DNA of 64,000 nucleotides from JAHECQ01 sp963775125 (GCA_963775125.1 CAVZHQ010000005.1:434001-498000); one strand, 5' to 3'. Counted from the stretch's first letter, positions 46,467 through 56,656 are shown. Notes: a model not told the origin generated them from the sequence alone. Made by a program: numbers and translations.

Positions 46467-46564
46467 GTGTTCGGGGCTGCTGAACTCTCGGCGATTCCCC
46501 CTCCGGCTGATTCGCCGAAGTGCCAGCATTTCCTCAGAACCGTAAAGGTTCGTTGGGTCGGTGC

Positions 46565-49500
46565 CTAGTGTGCCAGAGGTGTATTGAGAAAACCTTGAGA
46601 ATCGGGGAGCAGCCACGCCATGCCCAACGACCCGGCCAACTCGGTGGCGAGGACGAGGAGATCGCTCGGATCGAGGCCCCGACACTGGGCCAGGCGCGCC
46701 TCGGCAACCAGCCCTCGTAGCAGGTACGGGCGCGCTCCGATCCGCTCGTGATGTAGCCGGGCCATGGCGAGGTGCTCGGTGGCGTCCTCGAGATCGCCGA
46801 TGACGAAGTCGAGGAGGCCGAGGTAGTAGGCGCCGCTGCCGAAGGTGGCGATGCCGTCGAACATCGAGATCGTGCGGTGGATTGCGGGCACGAGTCGGGG
46901 GCGAAGCGACCGGGCCCGTTCGGCATCGTCGAGGTGGTAGGCGGCCTCGGCGAAGAAGGCCGGGGTGATGAACTGGAGGACCGGTTCGCCGTAGGACAGG
47001 AACTCGCTCTGGCTGAAGGAATCGAGCACGGCCTTGGCGTCGTCGAACTGTCGGAGCTGAGCAAGGGTCGCCGCGAGCGGCGCACCGTAGGCCGGACCCG
47101 GGTAGCCCTCGAGACGCCACCGGAGCAGTGCCTCGACCTCCTTCAGGTTGCCCTGCTCCCGGCGGAGGGTGGCGAACTGGAGACCGAACTGGTCGAGCGC
47201 CGCCGGTCCGAGTTGGGCGTAGCGATCGAAGGCTGCATGCAGATGGGTCTCGGCTTGGTGAAGGTTGCCTCGGAGTAGATCGATCGAGATCCGCCCGACT
47301 TCGGCGGTGACCTGGGGGAGGAGGTCACCCGATTCGGCTGCGGCCCGCCGGCCCGCTGCCATTTCTTCCTCGGCGAGCTCGGGATCGTGATGATCGAGCG
47401 CCAGCACATAGCGGCTGCGCCGGGTGTCGACCTCGGTCGAGACGAAACCGTGGCGACGGGTGATGGCGAGCAGCTCGTCGAGACGTTGGGACTGCACATC
47501 GAGGGAGTCCGAACGTTGGAACTTGAAATGCAGGTTCTGCAGGACGCTGGCGAGTACCCGGGGGTTGCCGCCGGCGCGTGCCGCCGCCATGGTCTCAGCA
47601 GCGAGCGTGCGACAGTACACGTCGTCCTCGTGGTCGCCGAAGGATTGGGTGATGATGGCCGAACGAACCGGGATCCAGAGCCAGTGGTCGGCCGGCAACG
47701 CGGCGACGGTCTGTTGCAGCATGTCGAGCGACGGGCCGGCTGGGCACCAGTAGCCCATCCACATCTCCCGCAGCACGGCGTTCGTCGGACGGGCCCATCC
47801 GCAGTAGACCAGCGCAGCAATCGCCATCCGTTCGGCGTCGGCCAGATCGCGTGCGAGCCCGAATGCCTCGATGCAAAGCGATTGCGCTTCGAGCGCGCGT
47901 TCCTGATTCTTGCGAACCTGTGCCAGGTCGACGAGAAGGTCCGAGCGGAGCGCCTGCTCACGGTGGGCCGGAAGCGCTTCGAGCCCCGCTTCCAAGAGTC
48001 GTCCGGCGGCGTCGTGATCGTGGAGGGACATGGCCTCGAGTGCCGCCCGGCGGGCATAGTCGGCTGCCCGAATGCCCGCACCGGCCCGGACGGCCCCAAG
48101 GAAATGGTGGGCGAGCTGCTGGGCCGGCGCACCGTCCGCTTCGAGCGCCTCGGCGATCTTCAGATGAAGGTCTGCGCGGCTCGCGGCCGACAACGACGCG
48201 GTCAGCGAATCGGCGATGAGCGCGTGGGTGAAGCGAAAACGGTTCGGTCGCTCGGGGTCGTCCTCGATCAAACGGGCCGCAACCGCATGCTCGAGCTGTT
48301 CGAGCACCACGGTCCGGTCGGTTGCGGTGGCGGCGGCGAGGAGTCGCTCGTCGAATCCGGCCGGGCTCAGTGCGGCGACGGTCAGCGTCTTGGTCGCATC
48401 CATCGGCAGCGCAGCGCAGCGCCGACGCAGCATGTCTCTGATCGTGCTGGTGGTTTGGAGGAGGCCGGTGCGCTCGCGCGAGCGAAGCATCTCCGTGATG
48501 AACAGCGGGTTGCCGCCGGTTTGGATCACGAGCTGTCTGGCGTCTTCCTCGCTGAGCGGCGACCGGAACAGGCGCTGCTGCAACTCCATGACGGCAGCGG
48601 CGTCGATGCCCGAGAGGTCGACGAGATGTGCGCCCGCGGCGCGGGAAAGGGCGGCGAGCTGTTCGACGTGCTCGGGTGAGAGGTGCTCGGTGTCGCGCCA
48701 GGTACAGAGGAAGACGACCCGCTCCTTGGCCAGTTCGGCCGCGGCGAACGCGATGAGATTGATGGCGATGGGGCTGGCCCAGTGCAGGTCTTCGAACACG
48801 CAGACGATGGGTGCGACTCGTGACGATCGACGGAGTACTCGGGTCACGCTGTCGAACGTGGTGAGTCGGTCGACGTCTTCGAGCACAGCCGCAGAGTCGT
48901 CGAACATCGTCGGGACGAAGCGCGCAAGGACGGTCTCGTCGTGGCTGACGATGTCGGCATCGGCAAGCGACGGGTGGTCGGCCAGATCTTCGAGCAGCGC
49001 AGTCCATGGTCGAAGCGGTGCCGCCCCCGAGCCCTCGTGGCAACGACCCCACACGGCAACGGCCCCATGACGTTCGCCGCACGCTGCGGCCTCGCCGGCC
49101 AGAGTGGTCTTGCCGATGCCGGGCTCGCCGCGCAGCACCGCCACGTTGGAGACAGCGACATTGGACATCGACGGTGCGAACCGGGAAGCCGTCAGTGTGT
49201 GCTCGACGGTAGCGAAGAGCACGGCGCGTTCGTCTGCTCGACCGGGGACGGCAGCGTGTTGGTCGGAGACGTGGGCCGGGACGTAATGGAGGGAGGGGTC
49301 GTCGTCGAGGATCCGCCGTTCGAGGTCCTGCAGTTCAGCGACCGGTTCGAGGCCGAACTGTTCGACCATGGTTCGCCGGCCGGCCTGGTAGACCGCGAGC
49401 GCGTCGGTCTGTCTGCCGGCTCGGTGCAGCGCCAGCATGAGCAGGCCTCTGGTCCGGTCGTGCAGCGGATCAGCGGCCGCTGCTGCTTCGAGAAGCGGGA

Positions 49501-50098
49501 TCGCCTCGGTGTGGCGTCCGAGTCCCAGCAGCGCCTCGTGACGAGTGAGCGACGCAAGCGCACGAACCGCTTCGAGTTGGCTGACTTCGGAGGCGAAGCC
49601 GTCGTATCGGTTGCCGGGCGGTCCGAGCGAGAGGACGTCGACCCGCCAAAGGGCGACGGCCTCCTCGGCTCGCGCGAGTGCTGCGCTGAGGTCACCGTCG
49701 TCGAAGGCGCGGCGGGCCTCGTTCGCAAGGCGTCGGAACCGGTGAGCGTCGATCGCGTCGCTGTCGACGTCGAGCAGATAGCCGGCGTTGCGAGTGACCA
49801 GCGCATCGGTCCGGCCGGGTTCCAGTCCGGCGGCAGATCGTCCGGTCGCCAATGCCCGGCGGAGGTTCGAAACGTAGGAACGGATGGTGATGGGCGGTTT
49901 CGACGGCGGGTCGCCGCCCCAGACGAGGTCGATCAGGCGCTCGGTGGTGAGAATCGTGCCCGGGTGCAGGGCCAAGGCGACCAACACCGCTCGTTGGCGG
50001 GGCCCGCCCAATTCGTGCTCGCCGATGACGACGGCCGACGTGTGATCGTGGGCATTGTCGATTCGGATTCGAAGGGGACCCAGGAGGTCGAAGCGCAT
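46565..50098 (-). CDS. SARP/BTAD transcriptional regulator with AAA-ATPase and TPR region
   Basis: 1177 aa. N-terminal OmpR-like winged helix of SARP type (RFDLLGPLRIRID, GPRQRAVLVALALHPGTILT, IRSYVSNLRRALA), a BTAD helical domain (residues ~112-260, LARAEEAVALWR, GLLMLALHRAGRQTDALAVY), then an AAA/NTPase domain with Walker A VLRGEPGIGKTTLAGEA and Walker B-like PIVCVFEDLHWAS, and a C-terminal half made of TPR-like helical repeats. Layout as in AfsR-type and large ATP-dependent LuxR-like regulators. It diverges from the LLM gene with a 138-bp gap that must hold both promoters, so that gene is a candidate target. No biosynthetic cluster is visible. Confidence 0.9.
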   Translation of the reverse strand: MRFDLLGPLRIRIDNAHDHTSAVVIGEHELGGPRQRAVLVALALHPGTILTTERLIDLVWGGDPPSKPPITIRSYVSNLRRALATGRSAAGLEPGRTDALVTRNAGYLLDVDSDAIDAHRFRRLANEARRAFDDGDLSAALARAEEAVALWRVDVLSLGPPGNRYDGFASEVSQLEAVRALASLTRHEALLGLGRHTEAIPLLEAAAAADPLHDRTRGLLMLALHRAGRQTDALAVYQAGRRTMVEQFGLEPVAELQDLERRILDDDPSLHYVPAHVSDQHAAVPGRADERAVLFATVEHTLTASRFAPSMSNVAVSNVAVLRGEPGIGKTTLAGEAAACGERHGAVAVWGRCHEGSGAAPLRPWTALLEDLADHPSLADADIVSHDETVLARFVPTMFDDSAAVLEDVDRLTTFDSVTRVLRRSSRVAPIVCVFEDLHWASPIAINLIAFAAAELAKERVVFLCTWRDTEHLSPEHVEQLAALSRAAGAHLVDLSGIDAAAVMELQQRLFRSPLSEEDARQLVIQTGGNPLFITEMLRSRERTGLLQTTSTIRDMLRRRCAALPMDATKTLTVAALSPAGFDERLLAAATATDRTVVLEQLEHAVAARLIEDDPERPNRFRFTHALIADSLTASLSAASRADLHLKIAEALEADGAPAQQLAHHFLGAVRAGAGIRAADYARRAALEAMSLHDHDAAGRLLEAGLEALPAHREQALRSDLLVDLAQVRKNQERALEAQSLCIEAFGLARDLADAERMAIAALVYCGWARPTNAVLREMWMGYWCPAGPSLDMLQQTVAALPADHWLWIPVRSAIITQSFGDHEDDVYCRTLAAETMAAARAGGNPRVLASVLQNLHFKFQRSDSLDVQSQRLDELLAITRRHGFVSTEVDTRRSRYVLALDHHDPELAEEEMAAGRRAAAESGDLLPQVTAEVGRISIDLLRGNLHQAETHLHAAFDRYAQLGPAALDQFGLQFATLRREQGNLKEVEALLRWRLEGYPGPAYGAPLAATLAQLRQFDDAKAVLDSFSQSEFLSYGEPVLQFITPAFFAEAAYHLDDAERARSLRPRLVPAIHRTISMFDGIATFGSGAYYLGLLDFVIGDLEDATEHLAMARLHHERIGARPYLLRGLVAEARLAQCRGLDPSDLLVLATELAGSLGMAWLLPDSQGFLNTPLAH

Positions 50099-50236
50099 TC
50101 GTCCCTCCCGAGACTGCCTTCACTGCTGCGCCCCGCGGCGAGAGCGTAGCCGTGTCGTTGCCGTGACGTCAGATGCCGGCCCAGGTCGGCCGCACCTCCA
50201 GTCGCCCTCGGTCGGCGCCGGCGCTAGTCTCCGCGC

Positions 50237-51136
50237 ATGCGCTTCGGATTCTGGGTAGGAAACAGTCACCATTGGTCCGACATTCTCCGCACGGGTGTGC
50301 GTGCCGAGGAGACGGGTTGGGACGGGTTGTGGTTCGCCGATCACTTCATGCCGTTCACCGGTGACGATTCGGGTCCCATGCACGAGGTGTGGTCGGTGTT
50401 GTCCGCATGGGGTGCGGTCACCAGCCGCGTTCGGCTCGGGCCGCTCGTCTGCGGGAACACGTACCGCAACCCGGCCGTGTTGCTCAAGCAAGCTGTCACT
50501 GCCGATCACATTTCGGGCGGAAGGGTCGTCCTTGGCCTCGGCTCGGGGTGGCAGGAGAACGAGCACGTGGCCTACGGCCTTCCGTTCGGAACCTTCACCG
50601 ATCGATTCTCCAAGCTCGAGGAGTCGTTGCAGATCATCACCGGTCTGCGTTCCGGCGACCGGGTCGACTTCGCCGGCGAGCACTACACGATGGTCAACGC
50701 ACCGTTGTCGCCCCAGCCCGTTGGTCCGTTGCCCATTCTCCTCGGTGGTGCCGGCGAGAAGAAGACCCTGCGGATGGTCGCCCAGTACGCCGACGAGTGG
50801 AACGTGTGGTCGACGCCGGAGATCATGGCCGCCAAGGGAGCGGTGCTCGATCAGCACTGCGAACGACTCGGTCGTGATCCCAAGTCGGTGCAGCGCTCGT
50901 CGGTGGCGCTGCTGTTCCTCTGCGACACCGAGGCCGAGGCCGAGACGATCCGGGCGCGGGGGATCGAGCGCCCGACGCTCATCGGCACGCCTGCGCAGTT
51001 GCAGGAGCAGATGGCTGCCTATGTCGAGGCGGGCGTGGACGAGGTCATCATCCCCGACTTCACCCTCGGCGGTGGAAGCCGTCAGGACGACACCCTCGAC
51101 CGCTTCCTGGCCGAGGTGGCAGCCCCGTTCCGCTAA
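50237..51136 (+). CDS. LLM-class F420-dependent oxidoreductase
   Basis: 299 aa. Luciferase-like TIM barrel: MRFGFWVGNSHHWSD, GWDGLWFADHFMPFTG, TSRVRLGPLVCGNTYRNP, DHISGGRVVLGLGSGWQ and PLPILLGGAGEKKTLRMVAQ are typical of F420-binding LLM proteins of actinobacteria. Substrate unknown. It converges on arcC, whose reading frame overlaps its last 77 bases. Confidence 0.9.
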   Translation: MRFGFWVGNSHHWSDILRTGVRAEETGWDGLWFADHFMPFTGDDSGPMHEVWSVLSAWGAVTSRVRLGPLVCGNTYRNPAVLLKQAVTADHISGGRVVLGLGSGWQENEHVAYGLPFGTFTDRFSKLEESLQIITGLRSGDRVDFAGEHYTMVNAPLSPQPVGPLPILLGGAGEKKTLRMVAQYADEWNVWSTPEIMAAKGAVLDQHCERLGRDPKSVQRSSVALLFLCDTEAEAETIRARGIERPTLIGTPAQLQEQMAAYVEAGVDEVIIPDFTLGGGSRQDDTLDRFLAEVAAPFR

Positions 51137-52154
51137 CCGCTTGCCCTCGACGTAGGGGCGGGCCTGTTGGTTGCTCTGTGGTCGCCCTGACGGCGACACC
51201 GTTCATCGACCGGTCGATGCCCAGGTCGCGGGCCGGCGTCGGCTGACCGCGAGGCGTGACGACCGTCCCGGCCGTTCCGGCGAGAATCGCCACCGCATCT
51301 TCGAGACGACCGATACCGGCGAGGCCGCCGGTGACTTCGACGAAACGACAGGCCGCTTCAACCTTTGGACCCATGGAGCCGGCTGGAAACTCGATCGCAC
51401 GTAGCGCATTCGGTGTGACGCAGCCGATCGCTTCCTGCATCGGTGTGCCGAAGTTGCGAAACACGTTGGTGACATCGGTGAGTATCAGCAGCGCGTCAGC
51501 GTCGAGCGATTCGGCGAGGACCAGGGCGGTGAAGTCTTTGTCTACTACCGCCTCGACGCCTTCCAAGCGGCCGTTGCTGTTTCGAACGACCGGCACACCT
51601 CCGCCCCCCGCACAGACCACGATGGCTCCGCTGCTCAGAAGCGTCCGAATGAGGCGGGTTTCCACGACCCGGCGCGGTTCTGGCGACGCGACGACGCGGC
51701 GCCAGTGTGCCCCGTCTTGCTTCACGACCCATCCGCGCTCGACCGCAATCTCATGCGCTCGGTCCGAGTCGTAGATCTCGCCGATGAACTTCGTCGGGTT
51801 CGCAAATGCCGGGTCGGCCGCCGACACGAGAGTCTGGTTGATGATCGCTGCGATCTGATGACCTGGCAGTTCGTTCTGCAACGCCTGAAGCAGCCAGTAG
51901 CCAATCATTCCCTGGGTCTGTGCTCCGAGTACGTCGAATGGATACGGGGTGGACAGGTTCGGATCGGACGCGCTCTGCAGCGCAAGCACGCCCACCTGGG
52001 GTCCGTTGCCGTGCGTGATGACGAGCTCGTGGTCGTGGGCCAGCGGTGCGAGCGCCTGGACTGCGACGCCAACGTTTGCCTCCTGGATTGCGGCGTCGGG
52101 CGATTCGCCCCTTTTCAGCAGTGCGTTTCCACCCAACGCAACGACAACGCGCAC
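51060..52154 (-). CDS. arcC: Carbamate kinase with an unusual C-terminal extension
   Basis: 364 aa from GTG 52154. Makes ATP from carbamoyl phosphate, the last step of the arginine deiminase pathway. Motifs: VRVVVALGGNALLKRGE, THGNGPQVGVLALQ, VVCAGGGGVPVV, EAVVDKDFTALVLAESLDAD, ILTDVTNVFRNFG, GSMGPKVEAACRFVE. Carbamate kinases end soon after the ...GTVV... strand; here the frame runs ~60 residues further as low-complexity Gly/Arg/Pro sequence into the LLM gene, so the natural stop may have been lost by an indel. It starts one base after the stop of the arcB remnant. Confidence 0.88.
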   Translation of the reverse strand: MRVVVALGGNALLKRGESPDAAIQEANVGVAVQALAPLAHDHELVITHGNGPQVGVLALQSASDPNLSTPYPFDVLGAQTQGMIGYWLLQALQNELPGHQIAAIINQTLVSAADPAFANPTKFIGEIYDSDRAHEIAVERGWVVKQDGAHWRRVVASPEPRRVVETRLIRTLLSSGAIVVCAGGGGVPVVRNSNGRLEGVEAVVDKDFTALVLAESLDADALLILTDVTNVFRNFGTPMQEAIGCVTPNALRAIEFPAGSMGPKVEAACRFVEVTGGLAGIGRLEDAVAILAGTAGTVVTPRGQPTPARDLGIDRSMNGVAVRATTEQPTGPPLRRGQAVSGTGLPPRPGSGRGCRPDGFHRRG

Positions 52155-52155
52155 T

Positions 52156-52395
52156 TCAGCCGCCCAACGTTGCGACCATGACAGCCTTGATGGTGTGGAG
52201 TCGGTTCTCGGCTTGGTCGAGCACGATCGAGTGACGCGACTCGAACCCGTCATCGGTCACTTCGAGCCCGTCCATTCCCGTCACGGCCCCGGCGATCACC
52301 AGCGAGTTGCCGACGTTGTTTCGGGCATCGCCGCAGTAGACAAACGCAATCTCGGGTTCCTTCAGAACGTTGCGGTCGCGGAGGTTGAACGACAT
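52156..52395 (-). pseudogene. arcB: In-frame 79-codon remnant of ornithine carbamoyltransferase
   Basis: 79 aa made of three pieces of catabolic OTC joined in frame: the extreme N-terminus MSFNLRDRNVLKE, a central piece EIAFVYCGDARNNVGNSLVI (the G-D-x-R-N-N region), and the C-terminus GLEVTDD ... DQAENRLHTIKAVMVATLG. About 250 residues are missing, including the S-T-R-T carbamoyl-phosphate loop and the H-C-L-P ornithine loop, so it cannot be an active transcarbamoylase. The joins fall after LKE and after GMD. The start overlaps arcA's stop (ATGA-type) and the stop is next to the arcC start, so translational coupling through the operon is preserved. Confidence 0.85.
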
Positions 52396-53619
52396 CAGAG
52401 GCCATCACGTTCGATCGGGCAGGTCATGCATCGTGGGCCGCCTCTGCCGCGACCCAGTTCGTCGCCGGCGATCGTGATCACCTCGACGCCGTTCTTGCGA
52501 AGCCAAGTGTTTGTCGTGACATTGCGCTCGTAGGCAACCACCACTCCCGGTCGAACGGCGAGCACGTTGCAGCCATCGTCCCACTGCTCGCGTTCGGCGG
52601 CGCGCACATCCTGGGTGGCGGTCAACACCTTGATGCCGTCGAGGCCGAGCGCGGTCGCGATGACGTTGTGCATGTCGTCGGGCGGGTGGCTCGTGATCTT
52701 GAGCTCATCATCGGCATCTCCAGGCTCGATCGTGTAGGACGGCAACATGCCGAGACCTGCGTACTTGGTGAACGTGTCATCGTTCACCATCGACATCACC
52801 GTGTCGAGGTGCATCAAGCTGCGAGCCTCGGGCATCTGGACAGCGATGATCTTGTCGGCCGCGCCGCCGGCAAACATCTTGAGGGCGAGTCGTTCGACGC
52901 CTTGTGATGAGGTGCGCTCGCTCATTCCGACGAGCACCGCGCCGCGACCCAGCACATGGATGTCGCCACCTTCGGTGGTCGCCAGGCCGCTGCCTGAGCC
53001 CGGCGACCAGACGTCGAATCGCACTCTCGGCGAACAGCGGGTGATAGCGGTAGATCGCCTCGTAATGCACGGTCTCTCGCATCCGAGCCCGCTTCCGCAT
53101 CGAGTTGATCGATACGCCCCCGTAGATCCATGCCGACGTGTCCCGAGTGAACATGGTGTTCGGCAACGGAGAGAGCAGCAGCGCATCGAGGTCCATGGTG
53201 TGAAAGGGAATCGACTGCGGTGCTGCGATGTGGTCCAGCACCTCACGCTTCGAGATGCCACCGATCAGGTAGGTCGCAAGGTCGGTGTCGCTCATCGACT
53301 CGAACAAACAACGCAACGCATCGACAGCCATCGGCCCAAACGCGCGCTCATCGAACACCCTGTCGAGGATGTGTTTCCTCGCCGAGTCAATGGCCAAGGT
53401 GGCGCGGAGTAGTTCATCGAAGAGGTGCACCGTGACGCCGGCTTCTCGTAGCGCGTCGGCGAACGCGTCGTGCTCCTGGCGGGCCCGCTTCACCCACAAG
53501 ATTTCGTCGAAGAGCAGCGCTTCGCGATTACTGGGCGTCAGGCGTTTCAGTTCCAAGTCGGGGCGATGCACGATCGCCTGACGTAACTGACCTACCTCTG
53601 AATCGACGTGGAAGCTCAT
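52395..53619 (-). CDS. arcA: Arginine deiminase, one frameshift
   Basis: About 407 aa when repaired. Hydrolyses arginine to citrulline and ammonia. First part: FHVDSEVGQLRQAIVHRPD, LFDEILWVKRARQEHDAF, MFTRDTSAWIYGG. At about 53023-53026 the frame breaks inside HPLFAE; one base removed gives VRFDVWSPG, then ATTEGGDIHVLGRG, GMSERTSSQGVE, the catalytic HLDTVMSMVND and the final GRGGPRCMTCPIERD with the nucleophilic Cys. All catalytic residues are present in the two halves. Start ATG 53619 overlaps the small upstream ORF (ATGA). With arcB reduced to a remnant, citrulline could not be cleaved by this operon. Confidence 0.88.
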
Positions 53620-53759
53620 GAATGTTCGTTCCGAACCGGCGACCGAAATCGCCCAGATGTTCGTTGGAGCAGCGCCCCAACGCCGATGAAGGCCGCGATG
53701 AGGACAAGCAGAATACTAAGGAGAGGCGAGATGAAACGGAGGTATCGGCTGTCCCCCAT
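53616..53759 (-). pseudogene. 47-codon ORF with one TM helix, probably the C-terminal remnant of a transporter
   Basis: ATG 53759 follows directly on the lipoprotein's TAG and is preceded by AGGAG. The product (MGDSRYLRFISPLLSILL then VLIAAFIGVGALLQ and a basic tail) is one TM helix with flanking basic residues. The RYLRFISPLLSILLVLIAAF pattern resembles the last helix of YfcC-type amino-acid transporters, which often precede arcA. Its TGA overlaps arcA's ATG. With the neighbouring arcB deletion this suggests a transporter gene reduced to its 3' end; a genuine small membrane protein is the alternative. It was too short to stand out as a long ORF. Confidence 0.55.
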
Positions 53760-54086
53760 CTACTCCTGCACGGCGAACCGGCCGGTGGCTCGGCCGTACA
53801 GCTCGTTGCGTTCGGGGCACTGGCGGCTGAAGACGAAGTCCTGGAACTCGAGCTGCGTCGATGTGAGCTGGGCCCAGACGGTCGTGAGGATCTCGTCGTC
53901 GAGGCCGCACAGCAGCTGGGCCACTTGTTCCCGCGCCGCTACTTCGGCCGGAGTGAGCGAACGGCCCTCCAGCTGGGCCAGGACGTCAGCGGTCGTGGGC
54001 TCGGCGGTGTCGTTGGTGCAGGCGCCGAGCCACGCCGCAGGCAATACCCCGAGCAACGTGCCGACCAGCAGCTTCCGGACAACCAT
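53760..54086 (-). CDS. Putative lipoprotein, 108 aa
   Basis: Signal peptide MVVRKLLVGTLLGVLPAAWL with lipobox LGAC (lipidated Cys near residue 23), then a small domain rich in Thr/Glu/Gln with two further Cys (LLCGLDDEIL and RQCPERNELYG) that could form a disulfide. No family recognised. Its TAG is followed without gap by the ATG of the small TM ORF, so it may be the first gene of the arc transcript, or an unrelated gene fused to it by the deletion that removed the transporter. It diverges from recA. Confidence 0.65.
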   Translation of the reverse strand: MVVRKLLVGTLLGVLPAAWLGACTNDTAEPTTADVLAQLEGRSLTPAEVAAREQVAQLLCGLDDEILTTVWAQLTSTQLEFQDFVFSRQCPERNELYGRATGRFAVQE

Positions 54087-54135
54087 GGCTCCAACGTAGC
54101 CCAGTGGACTTCACAAAAAATTCGCCCGCAATCGG

Positions 54136-54164
54136 TTGTCCGAACATCTGTTCGGAATTACACT
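54136..54164 (+). promoter_or_regulatory. recA promoter overlapped by an SOS (LexA) box
   Basis: TTGTCC (54136-54141) and TACACT (54159-54164) are 17 bases apart, a good sigma-70-type promoter. Between them lies tccgaac-atct-gttcgga (54139-54156), a perfect CGAAC-N4-GTTCG box as used by LexA in Gram-positive bacteria. Bound LexA would block RNA polymerase. The leader to the recA GTG is about 200 bases and contains a small gtgaca/tgtcac hairpin (54199-54220). Confidence 0.85.
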
Positions 54165-54370
54165 GGCGCAAGTTGCCACGGTCATGGGACGCTCTCCGGT
54201 GACACTCGGCTGACTGTCACAGGCCGTCGTTAAGGTCGCCTGCATTCCCCCGCATTCACTTTCACACCACTTCACAGCACAGTTCGACCGGTCAAACAGC
54301 TCGAACGGCGAGGACGTCAATCATGCGTAGCAGTTCGAGGAAAGAGCCCGGCAAGAAGGAGGTAGTTCTC

Positions 54371-55462
<1,092 letters not shown>

Positions 55463-55534
55463 ATTCGGGCCCGAAAACAGGGCGTATTCGAAGCGGGCGT
55501 GCTCGTTGTGGGGCAGCGCCGAGACAGTGGGTAG

Positions 55535-55550
55535 CTGGCCGTTCGGCCAG
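55535..55550. promoter_or_regulatory. Short hairpin upstream of the guaB-like gene
   Basis: ctggcc-gttc-ggccag, a 6-bp perfect stem with a four-base loop, ends 13 bases before the ATG at 55564. It could terminate recA transcripts or mask the ribosome-binding region; the sequence does not say which. Confidence 0.3.
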
Positions 55551-55563
55551 TAGGGTTGCGCCA

Positions 55564-56652
55564 ATGGACCAGCACCCACTTGTCTCTGGAATGATTCGGA
55601 CCGGGTACACCTTCGATGACGTCTTGTTGGTACCGCGCCGGTCCAACATCCGGTCGCGGTCCGACGTGTCGTTGCGGACGCGCATTACCCGAAACATCGA
55701 GATCGATGTGCCGGTCATTGCCGCCAACATGGACACCGTCTGCGAAGCCGACATGGCGATTGCGCTCGGTCGGCTCGGCGCGATGGGCGCAATCCACCGA
55801 TTCCTGACCGTCGAGGCCCAGGCGGCGATGGTCGCCCAAGTCAAGGCGGCCGGTCCCTACCCGGTGGGCGCCGCCATCGGCACCGACCGCGACGCATTGC
55901 CCCGTAGCCAGGCCCTGGTCGATGCCGGGGTCGACGCGCTCGTGCTCGACATCGCCCACGGACACTCCGATCATGCGATCGAGGTGCTGACCCAGGTGAA
56001 GCAGGCGTTCCCGAACGTCGACCTCATCGCCGGCAACGTCGCCACACGAGCCGGTGCACAAGATCTGGCCGACGCGGGAGCCGACGCCGTCAAGGTGGGC
56101 GTTGGCCCGGGCGGCGTTTGCACCACTCGCCTGGTGGCCGGTGCCGGCGTCCCCCAGCTCACCGCCATTGCCGATTGTGCGGGTGTGCTCGGCCCCGACG
56201 GTCGGCTCGTTCCTGTCATCGCCGATGGCGGTATCCGGACCTCGGGCGATATCGCCAAGGCGCTGGCCGCGGGCGCAAGCAGCGTGATGATCGGCAGCAT
56301 GTTCGCCGGCACCAAGGAGAGCCCGGGCGACGTCGAGCAGTCGTCTCGGGGTTTGGTCAAGCGGGTCCGGGGCATGGCGTCGTTCGAGGCCATCGAGGCC
56401 CGAGCCAAGCGCGAAGGTACCGAGATGGACGCCGAGTACTTCGAACAACGGGCCCCGGAAGGCGTCGAGGGCACCGTTCCCTACCGGGGCGAAGTGGCCA
56501 AGCTGCTCTTCGGTCTCCTGGCCGGCGTCCGATCGGGAATGAGCTACAGCGATGCCCGAACCATCGAGGAGTTCTGGCACAAGGCCGAGTTCGTGGTCGT
56601 CACCGCAAACGCAGTGGCGATGAATCACCCGCACGCCACGACAGGAGGCTGA
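55564..56652 (+). CDS. IMP dehydrogenase / GMP reductase family protein without CBS domains
   Basis: 362 aa TIM barrel. TGYTFDDVLLVPRRSNIRSR at the start, IAANMDTVCEADMAIALGRL, KVGVGPGGVCTTRLVAGAG with the catalytic Cys, VIADGGIRTSGDIAKALAAG, MIGSMFAGTKESPGD and YRGEVAKLLFGLLAGVRSGM. The CBS pair that interrupts most IMPDHs (between about residues 90 and 210) is absent. Both CBS-less IMPDH and GMP reductase fit; the Gly-Gly-Val-Cys loop does not decide. Followed by the HAD-VOC gene, whose AGGAGG site lies just before this gene's stop. Confidence 0.85.
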   Translation: MDQHPLVSGMIRTGYTFDDVLLVPRRSNIRSRSDVSLRTRITRNIEIDVPVIAANMDTVCEADMAIALGRLGAMGAIHRFLTVEAQAAMVAQVKAAGPYPVGAAIGTDRDALPRSQALVDAGVDALVLDIAHGHSDHAIEVLTQVKQAFPNVDLIAGNVATRAGAQDLADAGADAVKVGVGPGGVCTTRLVAGAGVPQLTAIADCAGVLGPDGRLVPVIADGGIRTSGDIAKALAAGASSVMIGSMFAGTKESPGDVEQSSRGLVKRVRGMASFEAIEARAKREGTEMDAEYFEQRAPEGVEGTVPYRGEVAKLLFGLLAGVRSGMSYSDARTIEEFWHKAEFVVVTANAVAMNHPHATTGG

Positions 56653-56656
56653 TCCG

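Noticed and set aside
46367..46564. tRNA or small RNA gene in the cinA-SARP gap
   Set aside because: I looked for acceptor and T-arm complementarity and found none; only a weak hairpin is present.
53621..53634. gttcgttccgaac, SOS-like sequence near arcA
   Set aside because: Arms point outward with wrong spacing compared with CGAAC-N4-GTTCG, and it lies inside the small TM ORF, not at a promoter.
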